This document shows positions 1-8,223 of a DNA stretch of 64,000 nt, one piece after another. A program made the translations under genes and the position numbers. Each line of letters begins with the position of its first letter. Position 1 is the first letter of the stretch. The notes beneath the pieces are model-generated. The model ran no database searches, was not told where the DNA came from, and saw only the letters and a program-made list of their open reading frames with translations. Source of the stretch: Xylanibacter ruminicola Ga6B6. Its GTDB lineage: Bacteria; Bacteroidota; Bacteroidia; Bacteroidales; Bacteroidaceae. Location of the stretch: positions 1 through 64,000 of the forward strand of contig NZ_JHXD01000017.1 in assembly GCF_000687715.1 (NCBI RefSeq), in the 5' to 3' direction.

Positions 1-283
1 CCAGATTCTGCAACTCTAACTCACGAACGCGAGCTTCGAGTGCCAGTACCTCAGGAGATTTCTCCTCTTTCTTTTTACGTGCCATATCTTCAAGCGGTTT
101 GGTATCCGCCTGCAAAGATACAACATTTTTTGATTTTCTGTACCGGCTTACCCAACATCTTATCGTACTTGGTTCAACATTGTAGTACTTTCCCAACTCT
201 TCATAACTGTTGGTACCATTCAAATAAGCAGAAATAATCTCCGCTTTCTTCTCTTCTGGAATCCTTGGATTTAAAATTCTCAT
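1..283 (-). CDS. IS3-type transposase OrfA, 5' part (runs off left edge)
   Basis: An open frame reads leftward from an ATG at 283 and stays open to the window edge, so only about 94 N-terminal residues are visible. The start (MRILNPRIPEEKKAEII) is followed by a helix-turn-helix of the transposase orfA kind (about residues 15-50, with YEELGKYYNV and STIRCWVSRY). A charged stretch rich in K and E then leads into a coiled-coil leucine-zipper-like segment (ALEARVRELELQNL), as in OrfA of IS3-family elements. The downstream OrfB would lie outside the window. The N-terminal end lies about 60 bases from a terminal-repeat-like sequence, which fits the left end of an insertion sequence. The family is judged from architecture; the exact IS name is not known. 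Confidence 0.75.
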   Translation of the reverse strand, partial: MRILNPRIPEEKKAEIISAYLNGTNSYEELGKYYNVEPSTIRCWVSRYRKSKNVVSLQADTKPLEDMARKKKEEKSPEVLALEARVRELELQNL

Positions 284-312
284 AAGTCTAACACATTTAT
301 TAAGTTTCTAAA

Positions 313-340
313 TGTGTCAACCTATATCAGTATAAGACAC
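313..340. repeat. Probable IS terminal end
   Basis: Between the transposase start and the HAD gene lies a sequence that begins GTGTC and ends GACAC (314-318 and 336-340) and contains AACCTATATCAGTATAA. It resembles the outer end of an IS3-family element, with the transposase start about 30-60 bases inside it. The partner end is outside the window, so the exact element boundary and target duplication cannot be defined. Confidence 0.45.
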
Positions 341-738
341 TACCTTAAGGCGCGGCAGCTATGGAAGCAGTGACTTTGCGACTGGAGGAGTGCGGGGCGA
401 TGGGTTATCATCTGGTAGATGGTGGGCCAATCGGGCAGTGGACACAGACCGCTATCGTCGACAAACACGTCTACATTCAGTTTACGCGAGTAGGTGGGAT
501 TTCCAGCGGGCGTTTCGTCGGGGTAGTTACAGTTAACGGCATAGAACTCCAAACCACGCTGGCGGCACCACTCTACAGCCTCCTGGAGCAAACGGCCCTC
601 GCGGCAGGTCCACAATATTAACTGATGGCGATCGCTGGCCAGTAACTTAAGGGTCTCGATGGCAAAGGGTTTCTCATTGCCAATGTAAGGGTAACGGTTC
701 TCAACGATGGTACCGTCGAAATCAACTGCAATAATCAT
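340..738 (-). CDS. HAD-like hydrolase, BT0820-type, 3' end altered by IS
   Basis: The protein (132 residues) starts MIIAVDFDGTIVE, the DxDGT nucleophile motif I of HAD phosphatases. It continues with LILWTCREGRLL (motif II region) and VDVFVDDSGL (acidic motif near the end). It matches the small Bacteroidetes hydrolases of the BT0820 type, but the substrate is unknown. The gene overlaps the preceding exopolysaccharide gene by 4 bases (ATGA), so the two are translationally coupled. The stop codon (340-342) lies exactly where the probable IS end begins, and the last residues (SHCFHSCRALR) look unlike a normal family tail. The IS has probably replaced the natural C-terminus. The catalytic core appears intact. 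Confidence 0.8.
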   Translation of the reverse strand: MIIAVDFDGTIVENRYPYIGNEKPFAIETLKLLASDRHQLILWTCREGRLLQEAVEWCRQRGLEFYAVNCNYPDETPAGNPTYSRKLNVDVFVDDSGLCPLPDWPTIYQMITHRPALLQSQSHCFHSCRALR

Positions 739-2867
739 CTCTTTATACTTTTATCGTTATTATTTCCGTAGTGCGAGTAGGCATAACGCCCGTAGCGGCC
801 ATAAAAACCATAGCCATAATAGTAGCCGTGCTTGCGCTTCGACATGTCGATGCCGTTAAGTACCATACAGGGCTTTGGCAACTTTTGTTCGGCAGCCAGC
901 GTGTTTACAATCTTAATATCGTTTTTGTGCGTATAGTCGGCACGACACACATAGCAGTTTACGTGGGCGTAGCGGGCTATCTGCAGCGTGTCGGTAACAA
1001 ATCCCACAGGGACAGTATCAATAATGATGTAGTCATAATCCTTACGCAGAACATCAATCACATCGGCCATGTTCTGACGGGCCAGCAGTTCGGTGGGGTT
1101 AGGCGGGACAGGACCAGCCATAAGCAAATCGAGACGGCTATCGATGCCCGATGACACAATCTGCGCACGCACCGAGCCAGGACTGACATGACTCATGGCC
1201 AGCAGATTGGATACGCCCAGCGAGCGATCGTTGTAGATATTAAACAACCGGGCAAGGCGGTATTCGAAATACCTGATGAGCAGAATAACACCCATGGGAA
1301 CGGCCAAGCCAACCACCAGTGCACCTAACATAATAATAGCACCACGGGGCTTTACTTTGCCCACCAGCTGGGGCTCATCTATCAGTTTGCCTTTATCAGC
1401 GGTGGCTGCCAGCGAAATACTGTTCTCCTCGCGTTTCTGCAGCAGCATCAGATAAAGTCCTGAGCGCACCTCCTGCTCGGGAGTGCTACCCAATCGGCCC
1501 TGATATTTGGCATACTGGTCGCAAATGCCCTGCTGCTGGATATCAGCCGAACGGCGTGCCTGGAGCAGTGCTGCACGGATAGACGACTGCAGTTCGTCGA
1601 GAGTAGCAGTAAGGGCCATCACCTGCGGCGCCTGTTCGCTGGCCACCTTCAGCAGGCGGTTACGGTCCTGCACAGTCTGATTGTAGCTTGCAATAAGGGC
1701 AGTAGAGGCCTGATCGGTCATACCCACATTCGAGGGGATAATCTTATCTTGATTTGCAGGATTATCAACAAACTCGCGCAAGTAATCCAGCAGCTGTATC
1801 TCGGAGGTAGCCTCGGCCAGTTTGGTGCTGTACTGTCCCGACATCTGCAGCGACTGGGTAGCATCCATCTCCAAGCGGGTAACGGTGTTGCGCTTCTTAT
1901 AACGTTCGAGCGTACCCTCGGTATAGCCCAACTCGGCATTAATCTTGTTGATACGGGCGTTGATAAACTCCTCGGTTTTCAGTGCTATCTCGTTCTTATC
2001 GGCATTAGCCTGACGGTTGTAGCAGGCGGTGAGTGCCGACAAGAAATCAAGTCCACGATGTACATGGGCATCCTGCAGGGTTATTTCGGCTATCGACGAC
2101 TGTTTGGTTACTGGCTTTACATCAAGCTTACCCAAATAGGTTTTGGCTACCAGCATGGGCGGCTGAATGGTAACAATGTAATCGCCATCATCAGTCTTAC
2201 GGCAAGCGGGGTTTACCCTGAAGGTTAGCGTACCATAAGCGGTACGCACCGATGCCGGCAGTTGGCGGGGCGTAAAGTTGAACGACTGTACAGGCTGACC
2301 ATTGCACAGCAGCTGCCCCTCCACCTGCACGGTGTTATAACGGGATGCCAGCTGCAGGCGGATGGTACGCGTTTCGTCGTGCAGTACGCGATCCATACTA
2401 TCCAGCGCTACGGCATCGATATCCACCAGCCAGGGTTGGTTTCCGTACACCAGATTATTTCGCAGCGTGCCACTGCGATAGTATTCGGTGTAGAGTTTCA
2501 AATCATTCACGGCATCGCGCACTAATACACGCGACTGCAGAATCTGCATCTCGTTCTCGATACCAGCCAAATTACTCATAAAACCCAGGTCGCGCATATT
2601 TGCCAGTACATCGGCATTGCTGCGGGAGTTCTGCTTATCATCTTTAATCAACATGCGTGCCGACAGTGAGTAAATCGCCGTGGTGTAACGCAGATAGGCA
2701 AAGGCACCTGCCAGGCAAAGCACTACCGAGAGCACAAACCAGCGCCAATGCAGAATAAGGATTGTAAGGAGTTGTCGTACGTCGATACCGGAGGCGGCAT
2801 CATCGTCATCATCGTAGAGTAAGCGTTCTTCAAGGTCGGCTACACTCAGCTTCTTGTCTTCTGTCAT
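735..2867 (-). CDS. Wzc-like exopolysaccharide chain-length/tyrosine-kinase protein lacking the P-loop
   Basis: This inner-membrane protein (710 residues) normally controls polysaccharide chain length and export through a Wzz domain and a C-terminal BY-kinase. Visible parts are an acidic N-terminus, TM1 (about 41-60), a Wzz domain with a long coiled-coil region, a GNVR-like segment (about 440-500), and TM2 (about 507-528). A kinase remnant follows with PVPPNPTELL, Walker-B-like DYDYIIIDT and VCRADYTHK. The tail carries nine clustered tyrosines (GYYYGYGFYGRYGRYAY), the usual autophosphorylation cluster. No Walker A (GxxxxGKS/T) exists: the sequence jumps from RYFEYR after TM2 to LARLFNIY, which normally follows Walker A'. 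About 110 residues seem deleted in frame (full-length relatives are about 800-830 residues). ATP-dependent kinase activity is therefore unlikely. Confidence 0.88.
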   Translation of the reverse strand: MTEDKKLSVADLEERLLYDDDDDAASGIDVRQLLTILILHWRWFVLSVVLCLAGAFAYLRYTTAIYSLSARMLIKDDKQNSRSNADVLANMRDLGFMSNLAGIENEMQILQSRVLVRDAVNDLKLYTEYYRSGTLRNNLVYGNQPWLVDIDAVALDSMDRVLHDETRTIRLQLASRYNTVQVEGQLLCNGQPVQSFNFTPRQLPASVRTAYGTLTFRVNPACRKTDDGDYIVTIQPPMLVAKTYLGKLDVKPVTKQSSIAEITLQDAHVHRGLDFLSALTACYNRQANADKNEIALKTEEFINARINKINAELGYTEGTLERYKKRNTVTRLEMDATQSLQMSGQYSTKLAEATSEIQLLDYLREFVDNPANQDKIIPSNVGMTDQASTALIASYNQTVQDRNRLLKVASEQAPQVMALTATLDELQSSIRAALLQARRSADIQQQGICDQYAKYQGRLGSTPEQEVRSGLYLMLLQKREENSISLAATADKGKLIDEPQLVGKVKPRGAIIMLGALVVGLAVPMGVILLIRYFEYRLARLFNIYNDRSLGVSNLLAMSHVSPGSVRAQIVSSGIDSRLDLLMAGPVPPNPTELLARQNMADVIDVLRKDYDYIIIDTVPVGFVTDTLQIARYAHVNCYVCRADYTHKNDIKIVNTLAAEQKLPKPCMVLNGIDMSKRKHGYYYGYGFYGRYGRYAYSHYGNNNDKSIKR

Positions 2868-2958
2868 TAAATAATAATCAGTACTTAGTAAGTTTAGGGC
2901 ATTGTTCTGTGTTGTTATCCTATCATGTCCAGCCCGTTTTTTTTTCTATTTTGGACTG

Positions 2959-2966
2959 CAAAGGTA
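2959..2966 (-). promoter_or_regulatory. -7 box upstream of the exopolysaccharide gene
   Basis: On the minus strand TACCTTTG is followed by CA, which matches the Bacteroidetes -7 consensus TAnnTTTG. It lies about 90 bases before the start of the Wzc-like gene. No clear TTTG was found at the usual 20-base spacing upstream. Confidence 0.55.
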
Positions 2967-3073
2967 CTGAAAATCAAGGAGAAAAAGACTAGAAAAAAGG
3001 AGAAATCGACGATTAGTATAATTTAACACTCAACCTCATCGATTTCTCATATCAACCAAAATTCACTTAAACT

Positions 3074-4996
3074 TTATTGCATACGCAGACACATCATGGT
3101 CAGGTCGTCGTTCGGGTCGGCGCCATCGCGGTGGCGCTGCACCTCGTTATACAGGATTTCTACTACCTGCTGGGCACTCTCGAAATGAGTGTTGCGCAGG
3201 ATGGATAGCAGCTGGTCGTCGCCAAACTGCTTGTGATCGCGGTTCTCGGCCTCGTTCAGTCCGTCGGTATAAAGGAACAGCGCACGGCCCTTAATGGTAT
3301 CAATCTCCTCGCCCTGGAACTCCAAGCCCGGCAGCACACCGATGGGGAAGTTGGGCAGCATCTGCAGGAACTCACCATGGTGCTCGCCACCACCTATCAC
3401 AGGCGGATTATGACCGGCATTACAGAACTTGAGGTGCCCCGACTGCAGATTAACCATGCCCACAAACATGGTTACAAACATGTTGGTGGGGTTCTCGTCG
3501 CCCGACAGGGCCTCGTTCATGTGGGTACAGATATCGGCAGGTGCCATCTGCTGGTTGGCCAGCGTACGGAACAGGCGGGTTACCTGCGCCATAAACAGCG
3601 AGGCTGGCACCCCCTTACCACTCACATCGCCCACGCAGAAGTACAGGTTATCGCCCTTGAGCAGATAGCCGTAAAGGTCGCCACCAACCTCCTTAGCGGG
3701 TGTCATTGAGGCATGCATATCCAGTCCCTCGCGGTTGGGGAACACACTGGGCAACATGCTCATCTGTATGTTGCTGGCCACGTTAAGCTCACTCTCGATA
3801 GACGCTTTCTGGGCGGTGGTAAGCTTCAGCTCGTCGATATACCTTACCAGTGATTGCTGCATGTAACCGAACGAGTGACTGAGCTGACCAATCTCGTCGG
3901 TACGCTCAAAGTCGGGCAGTTCGGCATCAAAATTACCCGAGGCGATGGTCTCGGCCTCGCGTGCAAGGCGGTGCAAAGGCTTGAGCTCGCGCGTAATTAC
4001 ATTAATAAATACGCACAACATAACCAACAAGCCAACAAACACAATACCCATCACGGTGTGGCGCAGGCGGTTAAAGCCGCCAAAAATGTCGCTCTCGGGG
4101 CACACAATGGCCATAGAGCAGCCCGTTTTGCCCAGCGGCTTGTAGAACACGTAGCTATCCTTGCCATCTATCACCATGCGGCGCATACCCTCTTCGCCAC
4201 GCTGCATGGCATGGCCCAGGGCTGTCAGAGCCGTGTCGGGCTCCAGCATGGTCTGCGTAAAAATAGTATGTCGGGTAATCTTGGTACTGTCGGGATGCAC
4301 AAAGTACGTACCGCCACGACCTATCATAATACTGTAAGAGTTAGGATAGGGTTTTACTGCCGAGATGGTTTGCGACAACCAGTTGATAGACAAACTGGTG
4401 TTGATAACGCCAATTACCGCGCCCTGCTTGTTTTTGATGGCCTGACAGTAGGTGGTGACCATCTCGTAAGTATTGGTGGGCGCATCAAGATCCATGTAAG
4501 GATCGGTCCAGCAGGGGTGCCCCAGCAACGTGGGCATCAGGTACCAGTCCATAAAAAAGTACTGGTAGTTATCGCTACCGCCCTGCAGGGTACGGATGCT
4601 ATCGCCCTCGTATTTTGAGTAGGCCGAGAAATAACGGCCATACTCCTTGAAATAGTAAGGCTCGAAGGCGATTGAGCACGAGTAGAAATCGGGATTATTA
4701 CGCAGCGTACCCTCGCTATACACAAACATCGAGTCGGCCACGTTAGGATGGCGCTGCACCAGCCACACGGTCATGTTAGTGGCCACCTCAACACGGTTCA
4801 GGATACCCTCTACCTGCAGCGATGTACGATCAAGAATGGTGGTGGCACGATGGATGGCCTCCTGGCGCACTGCCTCGCGCGACTGATAGAACAGGAACCC
4901 GAGGGCCGCAACAAAGATAACGGCGGCAAACATCACCACCCACAAACTAACCCTGATGGATAGCTTACGGCGTATATATGCAATTATTTCATTCAT
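3074..4996 (-). CDS. Membrane sensor phosphatase: Cache-HAMP-SpoIIE (RsbU-type)
   Basis: The protein (640 residues) is a transmembrane PP2C-type serine phosphatase that probably acts on an anti-sigma-factor antagonist. TM1 lies at about 15-37. A periplasmic double-Cache sensor follows (about 40-300, including the WTDPYMD and MVTTYCQAI motifs typical of dCache_1). Then come TM2 (about 305-330), HAMP (about 330-385) and a linker helix. The SpoIIE domain shows EVGGDLYGY, VGDVSGKGVPASLFMA and LFLYTDGLNEAEN, the metal-binding aspartates of this family. The gene starts 12 bases after an exported THI5-type binding protein, so the pair is one transcript. I infer that the binding protein may present a ligand to the Cache domain. 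No partner STAS or anti-sigma gene is nearby. Confidence 0.9.
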   Translation of the reverse strand: MNEIIAYIRRKLSIRVSLWVVMFAAVIFVAALGFLFYQSREAVRQEAIHRATTILDRTSLQVEGILNRVEVATNMTVWLVQRHPNVADSMFVYSEGTLRNNPDFYSCSIAFEPYYFKEYGRYFSAYSKYEGDSIRTLQGGSDNYQYFFMDWYLMPTLLGHPCWTDPYMDLDAPTNTYEMVTTYCQAIKNKQGAVIGVINTSLSINWLSQTISAVKPYPNSYSIMIGRGGTYFVHPDSTKITRHTIFTQTMLEPDTALTALGHAMQRGEEGMRRMVIDGKDSYVFYKPLGKTGCSMAIVCPESDIFGGFNRLRHTVMGIVFVGLLVMLCVFINVITRELKPLHRLAREAETIASGNFDAELPDFERTDEIGQLSHSFGYMQQSLVRYIDELKLTTAQKASIESELNVASNIQMSMLPSVFPNREGLDMHASMTPAKEVGGDLYGYLLKGDNLYFCVGDVSGKGVPASLFMAQVTRLFRTLANQQMAPADICTHMNEALSGDENPTNMFVTMFVGMVNLQSGHLKFCNAGHNPPVIGGGEHHGEFLQMLPNFPIGVLPGLEFQGEEIDTIKGRALFLYTDGLNEAENRDHKQFGDDQLLSILRNTHFESAQQVVEILYNEVQRHRDGADPNDDLTMMCLRMQ

Positions 4997-5008
4997 AACA
5001 GTTATCTA

Positions 5009-5968
5009 TCATTTAGCTATTAACTCCTGGTATGTTACCTCGCGATCAAGCATACGGTTCTGTACCATCAAGTGGCTGGCACGTTTCACCATGTCGGGGC
5101 GCAAACGGAACTCGCGCTTCTTCGACTCACGATCCACCTGCAGTCGCAGCACCTCCTGCAGCATCAGCTGCTGCATCACGCGGTTGGTACCTATCTTTTC
5201 CCTGTCCACATACTTCATCACGATATCAAGCGCTTCGTCGGGGTGCTTGGCAGCGTACTCCCACCCCCTCTTGCTGGCCTGGGCAAAGCGAATGGCCTGG
5301 TTGCGGTGCTTCTCGTAGTAGCTACGCGTCATGTACACGCCATCCTCCTGCACGTTGTAGCCATGGTCGCAAAAGCGGTACACGTTCTTATCGGTTACGG
5401 TAATACCTGCCTGCACCAGCTGGTAATACTCGTTGTAACTCATGGCCAGCGTGGCATCCAAGGCCCCCGCCACAAACAGGTTCACATTCTGGGCAAAACG
5501 CACAAACTCGTAGTTCAGGTGGTCCATAATGCTCATGCAGATGGCCAGCTGACCGAAACCCACACTCCAGATACCCACACGGGCACCCTTTTGCTTGAGC
5601 GGATCCTCGTTACGGGCCGATACAATCACCATGGCATTGTTCATGGATGTTTGCAGAATATTTACCAATGGTATGCCGCCATCCACTATCTCCAAGGCCT
5701 GACACAGCTGCAGCGTGGTGGCCTGGCACTGGTTATGCTGCAATCGGGCCATGGCGGGCTGCGTGGGTGTGGGGTGCTCTATATGCACCTTTACACCGGC
5801 CTCGCGGTAAAAACCCTTGGCCTCGGCTACATAATAGCCGGCAAACTGCGCCTGCGCCGTCCACTGGGGCGTAAACACAATGGTCTCATCCTGAGCTGCC
5901 ATTGTAAACGGTACCATATTAAAACATAAGGTTAGGATGGCTGTAAGCATCCGATGTTTCGTATCCAT
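5009..5968 (-). CDS. Exported THI5/NMT1-type substrate-binding protein, orphan
   Basis: The protein (319 residues) has an N-terminal signal peptide ending near MAAQDE and then a type-2 periplasmic binding fold of the SsuA/THI5/NMT1 group (FTPQWTAQAQFAGYYVAEAKGFY, GARVGIWSVGFGQ). Relatives bind pyrimidine-like thiamine precursors, sulfonates or nitrate. The true ligand cannot be read here. No ABC permease or ATPase gene is adjacent. The next gene downstream is the Cache-HAMP-SpoIIE phosphatase, so a sensory rather than transport role is likely. It is the first gene of the two-gene transcript and has its own promoter at 6009-6040. Confidence 0.85.
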   Translation of the reverse strand: MDTKHRMLTAILTLCFNMVPFTMAAQDETIVFTPQWTAQAQFAGYYVAEAKGFYREAGVKVHIEHPTPTQPAMARLQHNQCQATTLQLCQALEIVDGGIPLVNILQTSMNNAMVIVSARNEDPLKQKGARVGIWSVGFGQLAICMSIMDHLNYEFVRFAQNVNLFVAGALDATLAMSYNEYYQLVQAGITVTDKNVYRFCDHGYNVQEDGVYMTRSYYEKHRNQAIRFAQASKRGWEYAAKHPDEALDIVMKYVDREKIGTNRVMQQLMLQEVLRLQVDRESKKREFRLRPDMVKRASHLMVQNRMLDREVTYQELIAK

Positions 5969-6008
5969 GATAGTATCAACATTATAGTTTTATAGGTTTC
6001 TACGGTTG

Positions 6009-6040
6009 CAAAGATAGTGTTTTTTCCGTAAACATCCAAA
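6009..6040 (-). promoter_or_regulatory. Promoter of the binding protein/SpoIIE operon
   Basis: Reading leftward, TTTG (6040-6037) is separated by exactly 20 bases from TATCTTTG (6016-6009) followed by CA. This is a full-consensus Bacteroidetes sigma promoter, about 40 bases before the start of the binding-protein gene. Confidence 0.8.
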
Positions 6041-6130
6041 CGTTTCTGTAAACTTTTTGGTATTTCGAGCTTCTTAAGAAAATATAAATCGGGCAATTGG
6101 CTGAAAAATAAGCCCGTTTGGTTGAAGAGA

Positions 6131-6162
6131 TTTGCGTAGTTCAACCTTTCAGCGTACCTTTG
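6131..6162 (+). promoter_or_regulatory. Rightward promoter without an obvious gene
   Basis: TTTG (6131-6134), 20 bases, then TACCTTTG (6155-6162) and CA form a consensus promoter. No coding frame of any length follows before a GC-rich hairpin at 6280-6299; the first ATG is followed by a stop after one codon (ATGAGTTAG). Confidence 0.6.
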
Positions 6163-6167
6163 CACCA

Positions 6168-6304
6168 GAAAAAGTAATCAATAGTTCAAGTAAATAATAG
6201 TAATGAGTTAGTTTTTTCATACATTTATAGTTTTTGTTAGTATAATGATTAGTAATTGGTTAGTAAGTTAGACAAGTTAGGGGCGCAGTGATGCGCCCCT
6301 AATT
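6168..6304 (+). ncRNA. Candidate small RNA between promoter 6131 and hairpin 6280
   Basis: The 340-base gap between the binding-protein gene and the U32 gene holds a consensus rightward promoter, about 110 A/T-rich bases with repeated TTAGT/GTTAG words, and a hairpin. This would make a transcript of about 135 nt. No homology is recognised and coding capacity is absent. The hairpin may belong only to the opposite operon, in which case this RNA might not be discrete. Confidence 0.3.
6280..6299. terminator. Hairpin terminator, possibly bidirectional
   Basis: GGGGCGCA and TGCGCCCC form a perfect 8-bp stem with a GTGA loop. On the plus strand TAATTTATTGTT follows. On the minus strand it lies 10 bases past the stop of the U32 gene. 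The U-tracts are weak on both sides, but the stem is strong. Confidence 0.6.
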
Positions 6305-6309
6305 TATTG

Positions 6310-7557
6310 TTATTCAGCAAGTTCAATCTGTTCGAGTTTAAACAGCTTATCGCTCTGGCGTACCTTGCCTGTTACAGCTATCGATACACGGGTGCCCTTC
6401 TCAGCCACCTCAACCGGACCGTTATCACCGTGGATCTCTTCGGCCGTTACATACATCACACCAGTGGTAGGACCTGTAATCAGCATCTTGTCGCCCACCT
6501 TAAAGGTGTTTGCCTCTACCGTAAACTCAGCCACACCCAGATTCGAGAAATATTTCACGCCCTTACCAATGTAAACCTTGCGCTCAGTAGCGTTGCTGCC
6601 GTAGTGTTTGTTCCACTCACCCATGGTCTGGCCCTGATAGTAGCCATCCCAGAAACCGCGGTTAAATACAGTAGCCAGGCGAGCATCCCACTCGTCCTTT
6701 TTCTCCTCGGTAAACGTACCATCCAGCACAGCCTGAATGGCCTCCTTGTAGGCAGTAACCACGGTGTAAACATATTCGGGACCACGGGCACGACCCTCAA
6801 TCTTAAACACACGCACGCCGCTCTTCATCATGCGGTCGATAAAGCGCACGGTCTTCAGATCCTTCGGACTCATAATATACTTATTGTCGATATCCAGCTG
6901 GTAGCCAGTCTCGTTGTCGGTAGCGGTGTACGAACGGCGACAAATCTGAATGCACTCGCCACGATTAGCGCTGCGGTTAGCGGCATGCAAGCTCATGTAG
7001 CACTTACCGCTGATGGCCATGCACAGGGCGCCGTGACAGAACATCTCGATACGTATCTGCTTGCCACTGGGACCGCAGATGTGCTCCTCCTCAACCTGAC
7101 GGAAAATCTCGGCCACCTGGTCCATATTCAACTCGCGGGCCAGCACAACCACATCGGCAAACTGGGCATAAAACTTCAGAGCCTCGATATTAGAGATGTT
7201 GAGCTGGGTAGAGAGGTGAACCTCCTGCCCCACCTTGCGACAGTAGGTCATAACAGCCACATCGCTGGCAATCACAGCCGAGATGCCTGCCTGTTTGGCG
7301 GCATCAATAATTTCGTGCATCAAGGGGATATCCTCGCCGTAAATGATGGTATTAACTGTAAGGTAGCTCTTAATGCCATGTTCATCGCAGGTCTGGGCAA
7401 TCTCGCGCAGATCGTCGATGGTAAAAGTAGTTGCCGAATGGGCACGCATGTTCAATTTCTCGATGCCGAAGTAAATACTGTCGGCACCAGCCTGTATTGC
7501 AGCTGCAAGACTCTCGCGCGAGCCTACAGGTGCCATTATTTCGTAATCCTGTATCAT
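6310..7557 (-). CDS. U32-family peptidase/tRNA hydroxylation protein (TrhP/YegQ type)
   Basis: The protein (415 residues) has the exact U32 signature: EMFCHGALC followed by SGKCYMS, with further cysteines in GECIQICRR. In well-studied relatives (YegQ/TrhP, RlhA) these cysteines serve RNA hydroxylation, using prephenate-derived chemistry and probably a metal cluster; collagen cleavage is claimed for others. The N-terminus (EIMAPVGSRESLAAAIQAGADSIYFG) is the TIM-barrel start, and a beta-rich C-terminal domain follows (about 340-415). TrhP is the best guess, because the length and C-terminal domain match. The gene follows two deoxynucleoside kinases at a 12-base gap and ends at the hairpin 6280-6299. 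Confidence 0.85.
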   Translation of the reverse strand: MIQDYEIMAPVGSRESLAAAIQAGADSIYFGIEKLNMRAHSATTFTIDDLREIAQTCDEHGIKSYLTVNTIIYGEDIPLMHEIIDAAKQAGISAVIASDVAVMTYCRKVGQEVHLSTQLNISNIEALKFYAQFADVVVLARELNMDQVAEIFRQVEEEHICGPSGKQIRIEMFCHGALCMAISGKCYMSLHAANRSANRGECIQICRRSYTATDNETGYQLDIDNKYIMSPKDLKTVRFIDRMMKSGVRVFKIEGRARGPEYVYTVVTAYKEAIQAVLDGTFTEEKKDEWDARLATVFNRGFWDGYYQGQTMGEWNKHYGSNATERKVYIGKGVKYFSNLGVAEFTVEANTFKVGDKMLITGPTTGVMYVTAEEIHGDNGPVEVAEKGTRVSIAVTGKVRQSDKLFKLEQIELAE

Positions 7558-7569
7558 ATCCTTAATTTT

Positions 7570-8190
7570 TTATTCCATGGGGAAGAGGCCGTACAGCTTC
7601 TGATCGATGAGTTCGCAGACCTTCTGAAAATCCTCTGGGCGGTCGCCAAACTTACAGGTATCGCCATTAACAATAATCAGCGGACCTTTGTAGGTAGCAA
7701 TCCAGTCCTCGTAACGTTTTTCCAAGCCCTGCAGGTAATCCAGACGCATGGTTTGCTCGTACTCACGTCCGCGCTTGGCAATCTGCTCAACCAGCGTAGG
7801 TATGCTCGAACGGATATAAATCATCAGGTCAGGCAGTTTCACGAGCGACATCATCAGATCGAACAAGTCGGTATAGTTAGCAAAGTCGCGGTCGCTCATC
7901 ATTCCCTGATCGTGCAGGTTGGGCGCAAAAATGCGAGCATCCTCAAAAATGGTACGATCCTGAATCAGTGTGTCCTTGCTCTGCGAAATCTCAACCACCT
8001 CCTTGAAACGTTTGTTCAGGAAATAGATCTGAAGATTAAACGACCAACGAGGCATATCGGCATAGAAATCAGCCAGATACGGGTTATTATCAACTGGTTC
8101 AAAACGGGGAATCCAGTTGTAACGATGTGCCAACAACTTAGTAAGCGTGGTCTTGCCACTACCAATGTTTCCTGCTACTGCAATATGCAT
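7570..8190 (-). CDS. Deoxynucleoside kinase (paralog 2)
   Basis: This cytosolic enzyme (206 residues) phosphorylates deoxynucleosides in salvage. The P-loop GNIGSGKTT lies at residues 7-15. The substrate-site motif DRTIFED and the lid-like RGREYEQ also match the dCK/dGK/dAK family. The length is normal. It sits 33 bases after a close paralog, an arrangement like the dGK plus dAK/dCK pairs of other bacteria, so the two probably split the purine and pyrimidine substrates. Which is which cannot be told from sequence alone. Confidence 0.9.
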   Translation of the reverse strand: MHIAVAGNIGSGKTTLTKLLAHRYNWIPRFEPVDNNPYLADFYADMPRWSFNLQIYFLNKRFKEVVEISQSKDTLIQDRTIFEDARIFAPNLHDQGMMSDRDFANYTDLFDLMMSLVKLPDLMIYIRSSIPTLVEQIAKRGREYEQTMRLDYLQGLEKRYEDWIATYKGPLIIVNGDTCKFGDRPEDFQKVCELIDQKLYGLFPME

Positions 8191-8223
8191 ACTATCTTTA
8201 CATTAAAGATTAAACATTAAACA

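Noticed and set aside
3854..4618. A 254-codon plus-strand frame opposite the SpoIIE gene
   Set aside because: Antisense shadow of a gene with clear Cache and SpoIIE motifs; no start signals or domains.
6307..8220. A 637-codon open frame on the plus strand opposite the U32 and deoxynucleoside kinase genes
   Set aside because: It lies wholly antisense to two well-recognised genes, has no recognisable domain and has composition of a mirrored frame. The opposite strand carries clear U32 and P-loop motifs.
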